From Betaproteobacteria bacterium (GTDB taxonomy: Bacteria; Pseudomonadota; Gammaproteobacteria; Burkholderiales; SG8-41), in assembly GCA_029863175.1 (NCBI GenBank), contig JAOTVX010000006.1, positions 1-64,000 on the forward strand: DNA of 64,000 bases, read 5' to 3'. Below are positions 61,133 through 64,000 of the stretch, one piece after another. The notes below the pieces were generated by a model that did no database searches, was not told the DNA's origin, and saw nothing but the letters and a program-made list of their open reading frames with translations. Positions within the stretch are counted from its first letter, which is position 1, and each line of letters opens with the position of its first letter. The position numbers and the translations under genes are program-made.

Positions 61133-62023
61133 ATGGACACGACGCTACGCCTCAATGACGCCGCGCACCTCGCGCGCAAGGTCCTGGGGGTGTTCAAGCT
61201 TCGCATCGGTTTTGTCATCATGATCACCGCCTTGGCCGGCTTCGCCGTCACCCCCGGGGCCGGGCCTGGCGGAATCCCGCTCGCGGTGCTCGCGCTCGCC
61301 GTGCTGATCTCCTCGGCGAGTGCAGGCGCGTTCAATCAATATGTTGAGTACGAGACCGACCGCTTGATGCCGCGTACCCGCGGCCGCGCCTTCGCTACCG
61401 GCGAACTGCGCCATACGCGGGCATGGCTGGCGCTGATGGTCATCCTGCTTGCAGGATCGGTCGCGGCGGCGTGGTATGCGACCAATCCGCTCGCCGCAAT
61501 GTACGTTTTTCTCGGCGCATTTTTCTACGCCGTCGTCTATACCGTCTGGCTCAAGCGCCGCACCTGGCTCAACATCGTCGTCGGCGGGCTGGCCGGGAGT
61601 TTTTCCGTGCTCGCAGGCGCCGCGGCGGCGAATCCGGAACTGGGCGCGGTGCCGCTGCTGCTCGCGCTGGTGCTGTTCCTGTGGACACCACCCCATTTCT
61701 GGAGCCTTGCCATCGCCAACAGTTCCGACTACGCAGCGGCGGGCGTGCCGATGCTACCGGTGGTCGTCGGGAATGCACGCGCCGCGCAAATCGTATTCGC
61801 CAGCACCCTCGCGCTGGTCGGCGTTTCGCTGCTCCCTGTCTTCTTCGGCGCGGGCCTGATCTATTTCGCTGGCGCCCTGAGCGGCGGTGCCTATTTCATT
61901 CGCAAATCGTGGCTACTGGCGCGCGCGCCCGGCCGCGAAACGGCGATGTGCTCGTTCCACGCTTCGCTGGCTCAACTGAGCCTGTTGCTCCTGGCGGCGA
62001 TGACCGACGCGCTGCTATCCTGA
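61133..62023 (+). CDS. ctaB: Heme O synthase (protoheme IX farnesyltransferase)
   Basis: Attaches farnesyl to heme B. It is about 296 residues in the UbiA superfamily with many membrane helices. The prenyl-diphosphate motif is FNQYVEYETDRLMPRTRGR, with Glu where many members have the first Asp, and LFLWTPPHFWSLAIA is the second block. The ATG at 61133 is preferred to a start 25 residues upstream. With ctaA nearby it can provide heme O/A to the cluster enzyme. Confidence 0.94.
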   Translation: MDTTLRLNDAAHLARKVLGVFKLRIGFVIMITALAGFAVTPGAGPGGIPLAVLALAVLISSASAGAFNQYVEYETDRLMPRTRGRAFATGELRHTRAWLALMVILLAGSVAAAWYATNPLAAMYVFLGAFFYAVVYTVWLKRRTWLNIVVGGLAGSFSVLAGAAAANPELGAVPLLLALVLFLWTPPHFWSLAIANSSDYAAAGVPMLPVVVGNARAAQIVFASTLALVGVSLLPVFFGAGLIYFAGALSGGAYFIRKSWLLARAPGRETAMCSFHASLAQLSLLLLAAMTDALLS

Positions 62024-62086
62024 GCGGGAACAGCTTTCGCCCGCGTGCCGCGGCCGAGCCCCGGCAAGCGCTGGTTTCGTCATCAT

Positions 62087-63007
62087 ATGCGACTTAGTCG
62101 ACCAAAATTTCTGATGGTATACAGCGGTTGCGACGCGGCGTTCCGCGGCCGCCGGCGCCGGTGTTATGCCCAGGTGCTGCTGGCCGTGTTCTGCTGCGTG
62201 GCCGTCCCTGCCCTGGCGTTGGAAGGCGCTGCGCCGGGCGCGGCTGTCGCGCCGCCGTTATTCCCCGCCCTGGACCAGGCTGCCGCCTTGCGTGCCAGTC
62301 AGGCCGTAGTGGGGCGCGCCATCGGCGACTACGCTCTGCAGGACCGCGAGGGGGGAGCCGTTCGCCTGTCGAGCTACCGCGGCAAACCGCTGCTAGTGAA
62401 CTTCATTTACACCGGCTGTTTTCAGGTCTGCCCAACGACCACCCGGGTGCTGCAACAGGCGGTTGCGGTCGCGCGGGAGGCCCTCGGCCACGGCCGGTTC
62501 AATGTGATCAGCATTGGTTTCAACCAGCCGGCCGATTCGCCGCAGGCGCTCAAATCCTTCGCTGCCCAGTACGGCATCAACTCGCCCAACTGGGAATTTC
62601 TCAGCCCGCCCGCTGCCATCGTGCCGGATCTGGCGCGCGACTTCGGCTTCGGCTTTGTCACCACCGCGGCAGGCTTCGACCACTTGCTGCAGGTCAGCGT
62701 GGTTGACGCCGACGGGCGCATCTATCGCCAGATTTACGGCGAGGACTACTCTGCCGACTATCTAATCGAACCGCTCAGGCAGCTCATCACCGGCACTCCC
62801 ATTGCCGACGCTGTCAGCCTCTCCGCGATCCTCGATCAGGTGCGAATACTGTGCTCGGTATACGACCCGCGCACCGGCAAGTATCGCGTAGATTACGGAC
62901 TCGTCCTCGAGATCGCCGGCGGCGCGACCTTCCTGCTTTGGATCATCTGGTTCTTCTTCAACGAATGGTTGACGCGCAGGCGCTCGGCTAGGCGCTCGAT
63001 CACTTGA
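62087..63007 (+). CDS. SCO1/SenC-type copper chaperone with C-terminal TM helix
   Basis: About 306 residues. It has a signal/anchor segment (VLLAVFCCVAVPALA) and a thioredoxin-like domain with the copper site CFQVC in FIYTGCFQVCPTTT. The later ligand His is in GFDHLLQVSVVD. A C-terminal membrane helix follows (FLLWIIWFFF), which is unusual for SCO proteins and makes the domain doubly anchored. SCO/SenC proteins load CuA. Start uncertain: 62045 (GTG), 62087 and 62114 are in frame. SenC next to NorSY is a known arrangement. Confidence 0.87.
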   Translation: MRLSRPKFLMVYSGCDAAFRGRRRRCYAQVLLAVFCCVAVPALALEGAAPGAAVAPPLFPALDQAAALRASQAVVGRAIGDYALQDREGGAVRLSSYRGKPLLVNFIYTGCFQVCPTTTRVLQQAVAVAREALGHGRFNVISIGFNQPADSPQALKSFAAQYGINSPNWEFLSPPAAIVPDLARDFGFGFVTTAAGFDHLLQVSVVDADGRIYRQIYGEDYSADYLIEPLRQLITGTPIADAVSLSAILDQVRILCSVYDPRTGKYRVDYGLVLEIAGGATFLLWIIWFFFNEWLTRRRSARRSIT

Positions 63008-63071
63008 TGCGCGTCGATCCGATTGGCACTGCCAGCGGCTGCGCGACCCATCGTTGCAGAAGCGGCATCAA

Positions 63072-64000
63072 ATGAATATCAACGTTCTCAGCTCAACACG
63101 TAACGGCGCTCTGCTAGCCTACCATCGCATCGAGCACGGTTTTGATAAGGTATTCGGCGCTGCGCTCAATCCCTGGCGCCATCTCGGCGCACTCGCTTTC
63201 CTGTTCTTCTGGATTATCGCCGTCACCGGACTGTATCTTTACGCCGTGCTCGACACCTCGGTCGACGGCGTTTATCGTTCCATAAACTGGCTCTCGCGCG
63301 AGCAGTGGTACCTCGGCGGGGTGCTGCGCAGCCTGCACCGCTACGCCGCCGACGCCTTCCTCCTGGTGACGCTGCTGCATCTGCTGCGCGAATTCCTGCT
63401 CGGGCGCTACACCGGATTTCGCCACTTTTCCTGGCTCACCGGCGTAGCGCTGCTGTGGTTCATCTATATATCGGGCGTCGTCGGCATTTGGCTGAGATGG
63501 GACCAGCTGGCACAATTCTCCGCGGCCACTACCGCCGAATGGCTCGATGCGTTGCCTGTCTTCGCCACGCCGCTGATACGCAACTTCCTGAGCGCAAACG
63601 CGGTCAGCGACCGGCTGTTCTCGCTGTTCGTATTCGTTCATATCGGGGTGCCATTGTTGCTGATTTTCGGCCTGTGGTTTCACCTCCAGCGCATCAGCCG
63701 CGCCGAAGTGTTTCCTCCCCCTGCGCTTGCCGCGGGCTCGCTGCTTGCGCTGTTGGCGTTGTCTCTGGCGTTGCCGGTCGTGAGTCAGGCGGCGGCCGAC
63801 CTTTCCCTGGTTCCGGGTCCGCTCGCACTCGACTGGTTCTACCTGTTCTGGCAGCCGCTGATGTACGCCACCTCGGCCGCCGCCGTGTGGGCGTTCCTAA
63901 CCGGCGCGACTTTGCTCCTGTTCGCCCTTCCGGCCCTGCCGCATGGTGCTGCCGCGCCCGTCGCAGAGGTGCACCCGGAAAACTGCAACGGCTGCCGCCG
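63072..64000 (+). CDS. Cytochrome b continuing into an Fe-S motif (partial at right edge)
   Basis: Over 309 residues are visible and the gene runs off the window. Cytochrome b N-terminal domain: helix pairs carry two bis-His heme sites with 13-residue spacing (SLHRYAADAFLLVTLLHLLR and FVFVHIGVPLLLIFGLWFHL). Three or more further helices follow. The last visible residues are EVHPENCNGCR, the start of a ferredoxin-type CxxC motif. So it appears to be a membrane cytochrome b fused to an iron-sulfur domain. It could draw electrons from quinol; the partner is unknown. Confidence 0.85.
   Translation, partial: MNINVLSSTRNGALLAYHRIEHGFDKVFGAALNPWRHLGALAFLFFWIIAVTGLYLYAVLDTSVDGVYRSINWLSREQWYLGGVLRSLHRYAADAFLLVTLLHLLREFLLGRYTGFRHFSWLTGVALLWFIYISGVVGIWLRWDQLAQFSAATTAEWLDALPVFATPLIRNFLSANAVSDRLFSLFVFVHIGVPLLLIFGLWFHLQRISRAEVFPPPALAAGSLLALLALSLALPVVSQAAADLSLVPGPLALDWFYLFWQPLMYATSAAAVWAFLTGATLLLFALPALPHGAAAPVAEVHPENCNGCR

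Overview
The window is GC-rich, densely coded chromosomal DNA that looks like an uncultured betaproteobacterium (Burkholderiales in the broad sense). The call rests on gene order and family choice. Examples are a RibB/degenerate-RibA hybrid followed by ribH-nusB-thiL-pgpA, recA-recX-alaS, ilvE next to a CHCC zinc-finger gene and waaF, aat-bpt-pyrD-rsxB-nth, and glnE back to back with a yhdP-type gene followed by tldD. No rRNA, tRNA, CRISPR array or insertion sequence was recognised.

Layout. 1-755: the open 5' part of a helix-turn-helix protein (minus strand) and a repeat-rich leader. 756-8534: riboflavin genes, nusB, an MBOAT acyltransferase plus SGNH-like partner, thiL, a cupin, pgpA and pncC. 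8565-17139: a DUF938 methyltransferase, a beta-hydroxyacid dehydrogenase, recA-recX, alaS, an EEP-fold hydrolase, a lone pseudopilin and a cupin. 17145-27266, almost all on the minus strand: a ComA-family enzyme, algC, two alpha/beta hydrolases, two decayed gene remnants, a TcuA-like flavoprotein, a SnoaL-like protein, waaF, a zinc-finger protein and ilvE. 27496-41411: a class III adenylate cyclase, glnE, yhdP, a nitrilase-family enzyme, tldD, DAHP synthase, a cNMP-binding protein and a BtuF-like protein. 41553-53555: small envelope proteins, an ECF sigma/anti-sigma pair overlapping pduO, two transporters, two cytochromes c, nth, rsxB, pyrD and the two N-degron aminoacyl transferases. 53702-64000: a respiratory block with ccoI-ccoS-hemerythrin, ctaA, and then a cluster of a 60-aa membrane peptide, a CuA subunit, a heme-copper subunit I, ctaB, a SCO/SenC protein and a cytochrome b that continues into an Fe-S motif at the window edge. 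FNR/Anr-type boxes precede both ccoI and the oxidase-like cluster.

Two features stand out. First, at least fifteen intergenic gaps carry short tandem arrays with a 7-base period (also about 10 and 13), usually as two inverted arms around a GC-rich hairpin. The unit sequence differs from site to site but fits a loose TGAAYGG-like pattern. Ten genes take their stop codons from such arrays and several start inside them. In tldD an array is translated as a heptapeptide repeat, and PyrD and the BtuF-like protein share a repeat-encoded DKRR tail. Separate perfect palindromes sit in frame inside yheT and at the ends of ribBA and yheT. Second, the heme-copper subunit I keeps all six histidine ligands but has Gln where oxygen reductases carry the His-cross-linked Tyr. 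With its CuA subunit and SenC neighbour this resembles the proposed sNOR (NorSY-SenC) nitric oxide reductases more than a classical cytochrome oxidase.
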